Made by a program: the position numbers and the translations under genes
Assembly (NCBI RefSeq): GCF_000718025.1
Contig: NZ_JODS01000005.1
Location: 270,880 to 334,879, forward strand
Length of the DNA: 64,000 nt
Direction: 5' to 3'
Source: Kitasatospora purpeofusca
Lineage (GTDB): Bacteria > Actinomycetota > Actinomycetes > Streptomycetales > Streptomycetaceae
Shown here: positions 1 through 8,481 of the stretch, one piece after another
How the letters are laid out: every line of letters starts with the position of its first letter
Position numbering within the stretch: the first letter of the stretch is position 1
The notes under the pieces: generated by a model
The model's input: the letters and a program-made list of their open reading frames with translations, nothing else
What the model was told of the DNA's origin: nothing
Databases searched by the model: none

Positions 1-1562
1 TTCAGTTTCTGCGAGACGTCGATGTTCATCGCCGTCGGACCGCTGACCAGGACCGTCGCGCCGGTGGCGGACTTGAGGCCCGGTGCCTTGTCACGGATGG
101 CGTGGACCAGGTCGGTGGTCGCCGCCTCGCTCGGTCCGGTGGCCGGCATGGCGGTCACGAGGGCGGTGTCCCCGGCCTGGTTGAACGCCGCCGGGGTGAC
201 GGCGACCACGCCGGGCAGGCCCTTCACGGCGTCGCCGACCTGCTGGGCGGCGGCCTTCGGGTCGGGCACGCCCTTGGCGTCGACCAGCAGGGTCAGCGGG
301 CCGTTGAAGCCCGGACCGAAGCCCTCGGAGAGGTGGTCGTAGGCGCGGCGCTGGGTGGTGGAGGTGGGCTTCGCCTCGTCGCCCGGCAGGCCGAGCCGCA
401 GGTCGAGGGCGGGCAGCGCGAGCACGCCCAGCCCGATCACGCCGCCGACCAGGACGGCGACCGGGCGCCGCAGCACGAACCGGGCCCAGCGGGTGCCGCC
501 GTTGGGGCGGGCGGTGGCGCCCGCAGCGGCGCGGCCCCGCTTGCGGAGCTTGCGCGGCAGCACCCGCGGACCGATGAAGCCGAGCAGCGCGGGGACCAGG
601 GTGAGCGCCACCAGGACGGCGATCACCACGGTGCCGGCCGCCGCGAGGCCCATCTTGGCCAGCAGCGGGATGCCCACCACGGAGAGCCCGGCCAGCGCGA
701 TGATCACGGTGAGCCCGGCGAACACCACGGCCGACCCGGCCGTGCCGACGGCCCGTCCGGCGGCCTCCTTGGGCGCGTACCCGTCGAGCAGCTCGGCGCG
801 GTAGCGGGAGACGATGAAGACCGCGTAGTCGATGCCGACGGCGAGGCCCAGCATCATCGCCAGCGTGCTGGTGGTGCTGGACAGGCCGAGCACACTGCCG
901 AGCCCGGTGATCAGCGCGATGCCGAGGCCGACGCCGATCACCGCGGTGAGCAGCGGGAGTCCGGCGGCCAGCAGCGAGCCGAAGGTGATCACCAGGACGA
1001 CGGCCGATATCGCCATGCCGATCGCCTCGGCGGAACCGCCCGCCTCGCCGCCGGCCATCAGGGCCGTGCCGCCGATGTCCACGGTGAGGCCGGCGTCCCG
1101 CGCGTGCTGGGCGGCCTGCTCCAGGGCGTCGGTGGCCCCGGTGGAGACCTTGCCGGGCTTGGCGTCGTAGCTGATCGTCGCGTAGGCGGTGGTGCCGTCC
1201 TGGGAGACGGCGCCGGTCTTGAACGGTCCGGCGGCTCCGACGACCTGCTCGCCGTGGGCGAGCTCGGCGACCGTCTTCTCGACCGTCTGCTGGTTCTCGG
1301 TGGCGGTGATCTTCTGGCCGGACGGCGCGACGAAGACGATCCGGGCCGAGGCACCGTCGGACATCGCGCCGGGGAAGCGCTCGTCCATGAGGTCGAAGGC
1401 CTTCTGCGCCTCGGTGCCGGGCATGGCGAAGCCGTCGTCGGGGGCGGCGGGCGCCTTGGCGGCCAGCACCCCCACGGCGGCCAGCAGGGCGACCCAGAGC
1501 AGGGTCACCAGTCGGCGCCTGAGGAAGGACCATCGGCCCAGGCGGTACAGGAAAGTGGCCAC
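1..1562 (-). CDS. MMPL/RND family exporter, N-terminal part (partial)
   Basis: This is the first roughly 520 residues of an MMPL-type membrane transporter; the frame stays open to the window edge, so the C-terminal part lies outside. The GTG start gives a basic N-terminus (FLYRLGRWSFLRRR), a first membrane helix and then a long extracytoplasmic porter loop that begins near APDDGFAMPGTEAQ. Several membrane helices follow. A GAAGGAG sequence lies about 11 nt upstream of the GTG. MMPL proteins use the proton gradient to export lipids, glycolipids or polyketides. It is divergent from the aminosugar genes at the edge of the cluster, so it is a candidate product exporter. Confidence 0.88.
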   Translation of the reverse strand, partial: MATFLYRLGRWSFLRRRLVTLLWVALLAAVGVLAAKAPAAPDDGFAMPGTEAQKAFDLMDERFPGAMSDGASARIVFVAPSGQKITATENQQTVEKTVAELAHGEQVVGAAGPFKTGAVSQDGTTAYATISYDAKPGKVSTGATDALEQAAQHARDAGLTVDIGGTALMAGGEAGGSAEAIGMAISAVVLVITFGSLLAAGLPLLTAVIGVGLGIALITGLGSVLGLSSTTSTLAMMLGLAVGIDYAVFIVSRYRAELLDGYAPKEAAGRAVGTAGSAVVFAGLTVIIALAGLSVVGIPLLAKMGLAAAGTVVIAVLVALTLVPALLGFIGPRVLPRKLRKRGRAAAGATARPNGGTRWARFVLRRPVAVLVGGVIGLGVLALPALDLRLGLPGDEAKPTSTTQRRAYDHLSEGFGPGFNGPLTLLVDAKGVPDPKAAAQQVGDAVKGLPGVVAVTPAAFNQAGDTALVTAMPATGPSEAATTDLVHAIRDKAPGLKSATGATVLVSGPTAMNIDVSQKL

Positions 1563-1921
1563 GGGAGAGCGGACTCCTTCGGGTGTCGGACGTCGGCGTT
1601 GGACGGCGGGCGTTGGACGGCGAACGGGAGCGCTGCCCGGCCGTCGCGGCCAGGGGCTCCCGGAGCATGGCCATCCTGCGTCGGCGGGCGTCTCGTCGGC
1701 GTCGGCCCTGCGCAGGCATTCCGGACTACTGCGGACGCAGCAGGACGACCCGGACGGCGTAGTGCCCGCAGCGCGTCGGCGGCCGTCCGGCTCCGACCTG
1801 CGGCCGAGGGGGCGGCCACCGGGGTCGGGGTGCAGGGTGCGGGGTTCGCCCGGGGCAGCCGGGTCACCCGGGCGGGGGTACGGACGGGCCGCGTCCCGAC
1901 CGGCGAAGTAGCGTGATGTGC

Positions 1922-1956
1922 CTGGACCGGACGTTTTGCACCGGTTCGTCCAGACC
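1922..1956. promoter_or_regulatory. Nested inverted repeat containing a DasR/HutC-like half-operator
   Basis: CTGGAC (1922-1927) and GTCCAG (1948-1953) are inverted repeats, and ACCGG/CCGGT lie inside them. The right arm reads CGTCCAGACC (1947-1956). It is one base from the GGTCYAGACC core found upstream of four other operons of this cluster. It sits about 85 nt before the aminotransferase start, so it may be an operator; this is inference. Confidence 0.45.
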
Positions 1957-1961
1957 TGTCC

Positions 1962-1973
1962 GTCACCGGTGAC
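1962..1973. promoter_or_regulatory. Perfect 12-bp palindrome
   Basis: GTCACCGGTGAC is a perfect palindrome about 66 nt upstream of the aminotransferase start and adjacent to the dyad at 1922-1956. It could be a second regulator site; no family can be assigned from the sequence alone. Confidence 0.35.
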
Positions 1974-2038
1974 CGGGAAGCCCGCGGGCCCCCGGAACAC
2001 CGCCCGTCCGCAGCTCGACCCGCTGCCGGAGGTGGCCC

Positions 2039-3163
2039 ATGGGCGTTCCCGCCGCCCGCATCGTGTTCGACGAGAACGACCGCGCGACCGTCGCGGAGGC
2101 GGTGAGCGAGATGCTCGCCACCGGCGCGCTCACCCTCGGCCCCTGGACCGAGCGGTTCGAGCAGTCCTTCGCCGCCGAGCACGGCGCCACGCACGCGGTC
2201 GCCGTCGCCAGCGGCACCGCGGCGCTGGAGATCGTCCTGCGCGGCCTCGACGTCCGCGACCGCGACGTGGTCGTCCCCGCCGTCACCTTCTACGCGACCG
2301 CCGGCGCGATCCTGCACGCCGGCGGCCGGCCGGTCTTCGCCGACGTCGACCCGGCCACCCTCGCGCTCGGCCCGGACACCCTGGAGGCCGCGCTCACCCC
2401 CGACACCGCGGCCGTGGTGCTGGTCCACATCGGCGGGCTGATCACCCCCGAGGTAGACGCCCTGCGCGCGATCTGCGACGCCCGGGGCATCCCGCTGGTC
2501 GAGGACGCCGCGCACGCGCACGGCAGCAGCTACCTCGGACGCGCCGCCGGCACCTTCGGCACGGCCGGAGCCTTCTCCTTCTACCCGACCAAGGTCACCA
2601 CCAGCGGCGAGGGCGGCATGATCCTCACCGAGTCCGCCGAACTGCGCGACGAGGCCCGGATCCACCGTGACCAGGGCAAGGGCTCCTTCACCACCAACCA
2701 CCACGTGCGGCTCGGCGCGTCCTGGCGGATGAGCGAACCCAACGCCGCCATCGGCACCGTCCACCTGCGCCGGCTCAAGGAGTTCGTGGAGACCAGGCGC
2801 CGGGTCGCCCAGCGCTACGACGCCGCGCTCGGCGCCCTGGACGGCCTGACGCCCGTCCTCGAACCGGCCGGCTCCCGCGGCAACTACTACAAGTACGTCG
2901 CCCTGCTGCCGCCCGGCACCGACCGCGCGGCCTTCAAGCGGGCCGTCGCCGAGGAGTACGACGTCCGGCTGTCCGGCGAGGTCTACGACCTGCCGCTGCA
3001 CCTGCAGCCGGTGCTCGCCCCGTACCGGCGGGAGGCGCTGCCGATCGCCGAGGACGTCTGCGCCCGGCAGATCTGCCTGCCGGTGCACTCCGACATGACC
3101 GAGGACGAGACCGAGCTGGTGATCGAGGCGGTGTCCGCCGTCCATCGCCGCTCCACGGGCTGA
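2039..3163 (+). CDS. DegT/DnrJ/EryC1/StrS-family PLP aminotransferase
   Basis: This 374-residue protein is a fold-type I PLP aminotransferase of the sugar aminotransferase family, which converts keto-sugar nucleotides to aminosugars. Visible features are the phosphate-binding SGTAALE (58-64), VEDAAHAHG with the PLP-binding Asp156, and the Schiff-base Lys185 in SFYPTKVTTSGEGG. Length is normal for the family. The ATG follows a GGAGG. It heads a three-gene run with an epimerase and a glycosyltransferase, so aminosugar formation on a nucleotide sugar is likely. Some DegT members act on non-sugar cyclitols or on AHBA, so the exact substrate is open. Confidence 0.88.
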   Translation: MGVPAARIVFDENDRATVAEAVSEMLATGALTLGPWTERFEQSFAAEHGATHAVAVASGTAALEIVLRGLDVRDRDVVVPAVTFYATAGAILHAGGRPVFADVDPATLALGPDTLEAALTPDTAAVVLVHIGGLITPEVDALRAICDARGIPLVEDAAHAHGSSYLGRAAGTFGTAGAFSFYPTKVTTSGEGGMILTESAELRDEARIHRDQGKGSFTTNHHVRLGASWRMSEPNAAIGTVHLRRLKEFVETRRRVAQRYDAALGALDGLTPVLEPAGSRGNYYKYVALLPPGTDRAAFKRAVAEEYDVRLSGEVYDLPLHLQPVLAPYRREALPIAEDVCARQICLPVHSDMTEDETELVIEAVSAVHRRSTG

Positions 3164-3173
3164 CGGACCGCCT

Positions 3174-3197
3174 CGGTCGTGACAACCGTCACGACCG
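3174..3197 (+). terminator. 10-bp GC-rich hairpin between aminotransferase and epimerase genes
   Basis: CGGTCGTGAC and GTCACGACCG pair perfectly over 10 bp around a 4-nt loop, ten bases after the aminotransferase stop. No T-run follows. It could be an attenuator, an RNA-stability element or an operator; the 70-nt gap otherwise contains only the GGAGAG ribosome binding site for the next gene. Confidence 0.4.
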
Positions 3198-3233
3198 GTC
3201 GCCAGAGACAGTCGACAGAGACAGGAGAGAACC

Positions 3234-4202
3234 GTGCGGATAGCGGTCACCGGAGGATGCGGCTTCATCGGCTCACACGTCGTCGACCGGCTGCTCGCCG
3301 CCGGGCACGAGGTGCTCGCGGTGGACTCCACCGACAAGTACCTCAACCCCGACGCCGACCACGCGCGGATCGACATCCTCGACCTGCCCGCCCTCACCGC
3401 CGCCCTGGACGGCTGCGAGGTGGTCTTCCACCTGGCCGCGCAGGCCGACGTCGAACGGGTCGCCGCCGACCCGGTCGGCGCCGTGCGGGCCAACATCGAC
3501 GGGACCGAGGCCGTCCTGGAGGCCTCCCGCCGCAACGACCTCAGCCGGACGGTGCTGGCCAGCACCGTCTGGGTGTACGGGGCGGCCCTCGGCGAGGCCG
3601 GGATGGAGGACGAGGAGCAGGAGCTCGACGAGCACGTGCCGATCGAGCTGGACCACAGCGGGCACCTCTACGTCGCCACCAAACTGGCCGCCGAGATGCT
3701 CGTGCACAGCTACCGCCAGCTGTACGGGCGGCACTTCACCATCCTGCGGTACGGCATCCCGTACGGGCCGCGGATGCGCGACGAGCTGGTGGTCGCCCGG
3801 TTCGTGCAGGCCGCGCTCGACGGGCGGCCCATCACCATCGCGGGCGACGGGCGGCAGAGCCGCAACTTCGTCTACGTCGAGGACCTCGCCGACGCGCACG
3901 TCCGCGCCCTCTCCCCCGCCGCCGAGGACCAGACCTTCGCCCTGGAGGGCTCCACCGCCGTCTCGGTCCGCGACATCGCCGACACCGTCGACCGGCTGCT
4001 CGGACCGGTCACCATCGAGCACATCGAGGCCCGCACCGCCGACTACGCCGGGCGCCGGATCTCCGCCGCGCAGGCCAAGCGGCTGCTCGGCTGGTCGCCG
4101 CGCACCAACTTCGCCGACGGCGTGCGGCGGTACGCCGACTGGTACCGCTCCGAGGCCGCGCCCGCGACCGGCCCCGCCACCGGCCCCCGCCGGGGCGCCT
4201 GA
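3234..4202 (+). CDS. NAD-dependent nucleotide-sugar epimerase/dehydratase
   Basis: This 322-residue extended SDR has the NAD-binding GGCGFIGSHV at the N-terminus, Ser-Thr in ASTVWVYG, the catalytic pair in YVATK, and a C-terminal sugar-nucleotide domain including RNFVYVEDLADAH. Members epimerise or dehydrate UDP/dTDP sugars. The GTG start is preceded by AGGAGAG. It lies between the DegT aminotransferase and a glycosyltransferase on the same strand, which supports a role in making the activated aminosugar. Epimerase cannot be told from 4,6-dehydratase by eye. Confidence 0.85.
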   Translation: MRIAVTGGCGFIGSHVVDRLLAAGHEVLAVDSTDKYLNPDADHARIDILDLPALTAALDGCEVVFHLAAQADVERVAADPVGAVRANIDGTEAVLEASRRNDLSRTVLASTVWVYGAALGEAGMEDEEQELDEHVPIELDHSGHLYVATKLAAEMLVHSYRQLYGRHFTILRYGIPYGPRMRDELVVARFVQAALDGRPITIAGDGRQSRNFVYVEDLADAHVRALSPAAEDQTFALEGSTAVSVRDIADTVDRLLGPVTIEHIEARTADYAGRRISAAQAKRLLGWSPRTNFADGVRRYADWYRSEAAPATGPATGPRRGA

Positions 4203-4216
4203 ACCGGGGCCGGACA

Positions 4217-5302
4217 GTGCCGCACGCCCTGCTGGTCTCCGGCTCGCTCGGCCAGGGCCACGACGTGATGGCCCGGGCCTGCGCCGACTCCCTGGAGGCG
4301 CGCGGCTGGACCACCAGCACGGTCGACGCGATGGCCCTGCTCGGGCAGCGCGCGGGCAACGCCGGGGAGGCGGTGTTCCGGCGGCTGCTCGACCTGCCCG
4401 GCGTCTACGACGCGTTCCACTTCTCCGCCCTGCGCCCCGGCGCCCGGATCGCCCTGCTCGCCGACGCGGCGGCCCGGCGACGGCTGGTGCCCGCCGTCGG
4501 GGCGCTGCTCGCGGAGCAGCGCCCCGAGCTGGTGGTCTCGGTGTTCGCCACCGCCACCTCCGCCGTCAACCGGCTGCGCGGCGACCCGCCCGCCTTCCGG
4601 CACCTGGTGCTCTGCACCGACGTCACCCCGCACCGCCTCTGGGTGCAGGACGGCACCGACCTGTTCCTGGTCACCTCCGAGGTCGCCGCCTGCGGCGTCC
4701 GCCGCTACCGCCCGGACGCCCCGGTGGCCGTCCTGCCCGCACCGCTGCGCGCGCCGTTCTACCACCCGCCCTCGCGCGCCGAGGCCAGGGAACGGCTGGG
4801 CCTGCCGCCGGACGCGGGTTGCGTGCTGCTGATGTCCGGCGCCTGGGGCCTCGGCCCCCTGGCCCGCACCGCCGCCGAACTCGCCGACGCCGGACCGCAC
4901 GTGCTCGCCGTCGCCGGCAGCAACACCGAACTCGAACGCCGCCTGCGCCACGCCGCCGCCCGCCGCCCCCGCCTCCACCCCTTCGGCTGGACCGACCAGG
5001 TGCCCGCCCTGATGTCCGCCGCCGACCTGGTGGTCACCAGCTCCGGCGACACCTGCAGCGAGGCCCGCGCCCTGGGCCGCCGCCTCCTGCTCCTGGACGT
5101 CGTCCAGGGCCACGGCCGCGACAACCTCCAGCACGAACTGGAACTCGGCCACGCCGACGTCGTCTCCGCCCGCCCCGCCGAGGTCGTCCGCTCAGCCCTC
5201 ACCGCCCTCACCCGCCCCGAACCACCCCCGTCGCCGGGCGCCACCCCGGACGGCTGGCGCACCGGCTTCGAAGCCGCACTGGAACGAGTCGGCCTCGCCT
5301 GA
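4217..5302 (+). CDS. MGDG-synthase/MurG-like (GT28) glycosyltransferase
   Basis: A 361-residue GT-B glycosyltransferase. The N-terminus SGSLGQGHDVMARACADSL matches the acceptor-side glycine/His loop of MGDG synthase and MurG relatives. The C-terminal half holds the donor-site pattern around FGWTDQVPALMSAADLVVTSSGDTCSEA. I chose the GTG 14 nt after the epimerase stop because the conserved domain begins immediately there; the frame is open further upstream only as a shadow. The family transfers sugars from UDP-Gal, UDP-Glc or UDP-GlcNAc to lipid-like acceptors. Here it probably glycosylates the cluster product or a lipid carrier. Confidence 0.8.
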   Translation: MPHALLVSGSLGQGHDVMARACADSLEARGWTTSTVDAMALLGQRAGNAGEAVFRRLLDLPGVYDAFHFSALRPGARIALLADAAARRRLVPAVGALLAEQRPELVVSVFATATSAVNRLRGDPPAFRHLVLCTDVTPHRLWVQDGTDLFLVTSEVAACGVRRYRPDAPVAVLPAPLRAPFYHPPSRAEARERLGLPPDAGCVLLMSGAWGLGPLARTAAELADAGPHVLAVAGSNTELERRLRHAAARRPRLHPFGWTDQVPALMSAADLVVTSSGDTCSEARALGRRLLLLDVVQGHGRDNLQHELELGHADVVSARPAEVVRSALTALTRPEPPPSPGATPDGWRTGFEAALERVGLA

Positions 5303-5320
5303 CACCGCCCCCGCACACCA

Positions 5321-5361
5321 ACGGGCCGCTACCCCCGATTGCGACGGGGGAAGCGGCCCCG
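5321..5361. terminator. Bidirectional terminator between convergent genes
   Basis: ACGGGCCGCT and AGCGGCCCCGT form an almost perfect stem (one bulged G) enclosing an inner CCCCC/GGGGG stem. It lies between the glycosyltransferase stop at 5302 and the stop of the convergent deacetylase at 5368, so it can end both transcripts. Confidence 0.75.
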
Positions 5362-5367
5362 TCCGCA

Positions 5368-6102
5368 TCAGCCACCCCTGACGCCGTGGTCGCGCAGCGG
5401 CCCGAGGGTGAGGCCGCGGTCGTGGCAGTGGGCGGCGAGCAGGGGGAGGGCGGCGAGGGTGGCGCGCCAGGAGTCGGGGGTGGAGGTGCAGTCGGAGTCG
5501 TGGAGGAGGAGGGTGGCGCCCGCGGTGAGGTGGGGGCGGGCGGTGGCGAGCACGGAGGGGCCGGTGGCGCCGGGTTCCCAGTCCCGACCCCAGGCCGTCC
5601 ACAGGACGGTGCGCAGGCCGAGGCGGTGGGCGGCCAGGGCCTGGCCGGCGGCCAGGACGCCGTAGGGCGGGCGGTACCAGCGCGGGGGCGTGCCGGTGAG
5701 GGCGGTCACCGCCTCGGTGGCGCGGCGCAGTTCGCGCAGGTCGCGGGCGGGGGCGGGGTAGTACTGGCGGCGGTGGTGCCAGCCGTGGACGGCGACCTCG
5801 TGGCCCCGGGCGACCAGTTCGCGGCCGAGGTCCGGGGAGCGTTCGAGCATGGCGCCGAGGAGGAAGAAGGTGGCGCGGAGGCCGAGGTCGTCGAGGGCGT
5901 CCAGGATCGGCGGGGTGCCGCGCGGGTCGGGGCCGTCGTCGAAGGTGAGGGCGAGGTGCCCCGGGGCGGTGCCGTAACCGGCGGTCCGGCGGGCCAGCAG
6001 GCGTTTGACGGGCGGCAGTCGGACGGCGGCCGGGGCGAGGTGGAGCAGTTCGACACCGGCGGCGGCGCCGAGCAGGAGGCCGGTGCCCCTCCGGGCCCTC
6101 AC
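5368..6102 (-). CDS. NodB-type polysaccharide deacetylase, membrane-anchored
   Basis: This 244-residue carbohydrate esterase 4 protein shows the metal/catalytic motifs TFDDGP, the HxxxH of VHGWHHRRQ, RPPYG and LLHDS. The N-terminus is basic with one hydrophobic segment, so the enzyme is probably membrane-anchored or exported. The GTG overlaps the stop of the preceding SDR gene (GTGA), so translation is coupled. CE4 enzymes remove N-acetyl groups from GlcNAc-containing glycans and glycosides. In this cluster it could unmask the amine of a transferred GlcNAc, which is inference. Confidence 0.85.
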   Translation of the reverse strand: MRARRGTGLLLGAAAGVELLHLAPAAVRLPPVKRLLARRTAGYGTAPGHLALTFDDGPDPRGTPPILDALDDLGLRATFFLLGAMLERSPDLGRELVARGHEVAVHGWHHRRQYYPAPARDLRELRRATEAVTALTGTPPRWYRPPYGVLAAGQALAAHRLGLRTVLWTAWGRDWEPGATGPSVLATARPHLTAGATLLLHDSDCTSTPDSWRATLAALPLLAAHCHDRGLTLGPLRDHGVRGG

Positions 6103-6917
6103 CCGAACCGGGCCGCCATCCGCCGGAAGAAGCCGGGGGCGGCGCCGTGGATCCGGGCCGGGAAGTCCAGCCAGTGCGGGAGGAAGGCGCGGTCGCGGTC
6201 GGTGGTGATCGCCGTGTGGACGAGGTCGGCGACCGCCTCGGCGGTGACGGGGCGGGGGCGTTCGCGCTGGTAGTCGGTGCCGCGGGTGGCGAAGAAGGGG
6301 GTCGCCACCGCCCCGGGGAGGATCAGCCGGACTCCGACGCCGGTGCCGCGCAGCTCGTACCAGAGGCTCTCGGCGAACATGGTCAGCCCGGCCTTGGTGG
6401 CGGCGTAGGCGGCCTCCTCGCGGACGCCGACCTGGCCGGCCATCGAGCCGAGCAGCACGATCCGGCCCCGGTCGCGTTCCAGCATCGCGGGCAGGAGCAG
6501 CCGGGCCAGCCGCAGTGGGGCGGCGAGGTTGACCTCCAGCATCCGGTCCAGGGTGTCGGTGGGGGTCTGGGCGAAGGGGCCGCGCCAGCCGAGGCCGGCG
6601 CTGGCGATCAGGGCGTCCACCCGGCCGGCGGCGGCGAGGGCGGCCTCGGCGAGGCGCTGGGCGCCGTCGGGCTTGGCGAGGTCGGCGGGGAGCGGGCGGC
6701 CGCCGGTGCGGGCGGCGACGGCGTCGAGCCGGGTCTGGTCGGTGCCGGAGAGCAGTAACCGCCAGCCGGCGGCGGCGAGCCGGTCGGCGGTGGCGGCGCC
6801 GATGCCGGAGGAGGCGCCGGTGACCAGGGCGATCGGCGGGTTTCCGGCGGGGCGCCGCCGGGGCCCTCGGGAGCGTGGACGGGTGTCGTCCGTGCCGTCC
6901 GTGGCGTCCTGGGTCAT
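6099..6917 (-). CDS. Short-chain dehydrogenase/reductase with a TTA codon
   Basis: A 272-residue classical SDR: cofactor loop TGASSGIG, an NAG-like ASAGLG, catalytic Ser in LLGSMAGQ, and YAATK. A basic, disordered 25-residue leader precedes the Rossmann fold. It is the only obvious ketoreductase-type enzyme in the cluster, so it may reduce a polyketide or sugar carbonyl. It overlaps the transporter gene upstream (ATGA) and the deacetylase downstream (GTGA). A rare TTA leucine codon (complement of 6756-6758, in WRLLLSG) makes its translation potentially dependent on the bldA tRNA. Confidence 0.85.
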   Translation of the reverse strand: MTQDATDGTDDTRPRSRGPRRRPAGNPPIALVTGASSGIGAATADRLAAAGWRLLLSGTDQTRLDAVAARTGGRPLPADLAKPDGAQRLAEAALAAAGRVDALIASAGLGWRGPFAQTPTDTLDRMLEVNLAAPLRLARLLLPAMLERDRGRIVLLGSMAGQVGVREEAAYAATKAGLTMFAESLWYELRGTGVGVRLILPGAVATPFFATRGTDYQRERPRPVTAEAVADLVHTAITTDRDRAFLPHWLDFPARIHGAAPGFFRRMAARFG

Positions 6918-7870
6918 GGCACCTGCCGCTCTGTGCGCACCTCGCCGTCCGTTTTGTCCGGCAAATCACCTTTGCATGGCGGAGCCGTCCGGGCGACCCG
7001 GGTGGGGTCGGGGCCGGACGGCGCCGGGCCGGGCGGCAGGCCGATCTCGGACTCCACCTCCCCGAACCGGGACAGCACGAAGGTGCCGCCGACCGCCGCC
7101 ACGAACCCGGTCAGCGCGCACCAGGCGTAGCCGGGCCTGGCGGTGTCGCCGAGCGCCACCACCCCGACCAGGGCCGGGCCGAAGGTCTCCGCCACCGTCC
7201 CGGCGGCGGTCACCGACGTCACCGTGCCGCGCTGGAGCGCCAGCGCGTAGGCGAGGTACCCGCCGAGGCCGCCCAGGGCCAGCCCGTACGCGGCCGGGTC
7301 GGTGAACACGTCGAGCGGCCCGGACACGTCGAGGACCCGGACGGCGAGGCTGGTGACCCCGAAGCCGACCCCCGCCAGCAGGCCGAGGCCGACCGCCGCC
7401 GCGTTCCCGCTGCGGCGGGCGAGGACGAAGGTGAGCAGCAGCATCAGCACGGTGGTGCCGAGCAGCGCCCAGTGGAAGGCGGCGGACGCGTGGTCGCGGC
7501 CCGCGTGCCCGGAGCCGAGGGCCAGCAGGGTCAGACCGGCCACCACGGCGGCGATGCCCAGCAGGTCGGCGCGGTGCAGCCGGGCCCCGAGCAGCCGGGC
7601 GGCGGCGAGCGCGGTGACGGCGAGGCTGGCGTTGGTGACGGCCTGGACCAGGAACAGCGGCAGGGTGCGCAGGGCGACGATGCTCAGTGCGAAGCCCGCG
7701 ACGTCCAGGCCGGTGCCGAGCAGGAACCGCCAGGAGCGGAGCAGGGCGGCCAGCAGGCCGACCCGCACCCGGTCCGCGGGCGGCGCCTCCCGTGCGCCGC
7801 CCGCCTGGAACACCGAGCCGAAGCCGAAGCAGACGGTGGCGACCAGGGCGGTGGTGAGTCCGAGCAGCAT
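6914..7870 (-). CDS. EamA/DMT-superfamily membrane transporter
   Basis: A 318-residue integral membrane protein with about ten hydrophobic helices in two repeats and a polar C-terminal tail of about 45 residues (SRFGEVESEIGLPPGPAPSG onward). This is the layout of the drug/metabolite transporter (EamA) group. A GGGAGGG lies just before the ATG. It is translationally coupled to the SDR by an ATGA overlap. It may export a metabolite or intermediate of the cluster; the substrate cannot be predicted. Confidence 0.75.
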   Translation of the reverse strand: MLLGLTTALVATVCFGFGSVFQAGGAREAPPADRVRVGLLAALLRSWRFLLGTGLDVAGFALSIVALRTLPLFLVQAVTNASLAVTALAAARLLGARLHRADLLGIAAVVAGLTLLALGSGHAGRDHASAAFHWALLGTTVLMLLLTFVLARRSGNAAAVGLGLLAGVGFGVTSLAVRVLDVSGPLDVFTDPAAYGLALGGLGGYLAYALALQRGTVTSVTAAGTVAETFGPALVGVVALGDTARPGYAWCALTGFVAAVGGTFVLSRFGEVESEIGLPPGPAPSGPDPTRVARTAPPCKGDLPDKTDGEVRTERQVP

Positions 7871-7970
7871 GGCCCTCCCGGCGTCGGGGGCGCCCCGGGA
7901 GCCGGGGCCCGCCCCCAGTCTCCGCCGGGCCCGGCCGGGCCGCAGCGGGGAGGACCGCGATCGGCAGGGG

Positions 7971-8348
7971 TCAGCCCTCGGCCGGGCGCCCCGCGGCGGC
8001 GGCGAGCACGCCGTTGGCCACCGGCACCGCGAGCAGCAGGGCGATCGCGCCGATCAGCCCGGTCCCGGCGGCGTCCGGGAGAACGCGGTCCGCCACCGCC
8101 GCGACGACGACGGCCACCGCACCGAGGGCGGCCACGCCGGCCAGCACTCCGCGCAACCGGCGCGGCGGGCGCTTGCGGTCGTACTCGACCGCGACCCCGA
8201 CGGCTCCGACGACGCTGAGGGCCCAGGGGAGGTCACGCAGCCATCCCTCCCCCAGCAGCAGCCACACCGCCAGACCGAGCAGACAGGCGAACAGGACGCC
8301 CAGGATCTCGGCCACCACCGTCGCCGCCACCATGTCCCGGACATGCAT
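7971..8348 (-). CDS. Small four-helix membrane protein, unknown function
   Basis: I do not recognise this 125-residue protein. It has about four predicted membrane helices (AATVVAEILGVLFACLLGLA, a WALSVVGAVGVAV segment and two more after RRLRGVLAG). The ATG is preceded by GGGGGAGAACAC, which decides it over longer in-frame reading. It is the first gene of the minus-strand block ending in the deacetylase, 100 nt before the EamA gene, so it may be a small transporter partner or a membrane-stress protein. Confidence 0.6.
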   Translation of the reverse strand: MHVRDMVAATVVAEILGVLFACLLGLAVWLLLGEGWLRDLPWALSVVGAVGVAVEYDRKRPPRRLRGVLAGVAALGAVAVVVAAVADRVLPDAAGTGLIGAIALLLAVPVANGVLAAAAGRPAEG

Positions 8349-8481
8349 GTGTTCTCCCCCTCCGCCCGCCCCTCCCCGGAGGCTACCCCGGAAGGAGCGC
8401 GTACGGTACGGGGCCGAACGCGCCGCGTGAGCGGAGGCCGGGTGTTCCGGGGAGGAACGGTGGCGGCCCGGGACGGGCCCC

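Larger units (their letters stand above)
1563..2038. promoter_or_regulatory. Divergent intergenic region, MMPL gene / aminosugar operon
   Basis: This 476-nt non-coding stretch separates the two divergent genes and must hold both promoters. The half next to the aminotransferase carries the dyads listed separately at 1922-1956 and 1962-1973. A GGAGG ribosome binding site lies just before the ATG at 2039. I see no convincing gene in it; the long reading frames that cross it are codon shadows of the flanking genes. Confidence 0.6.
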
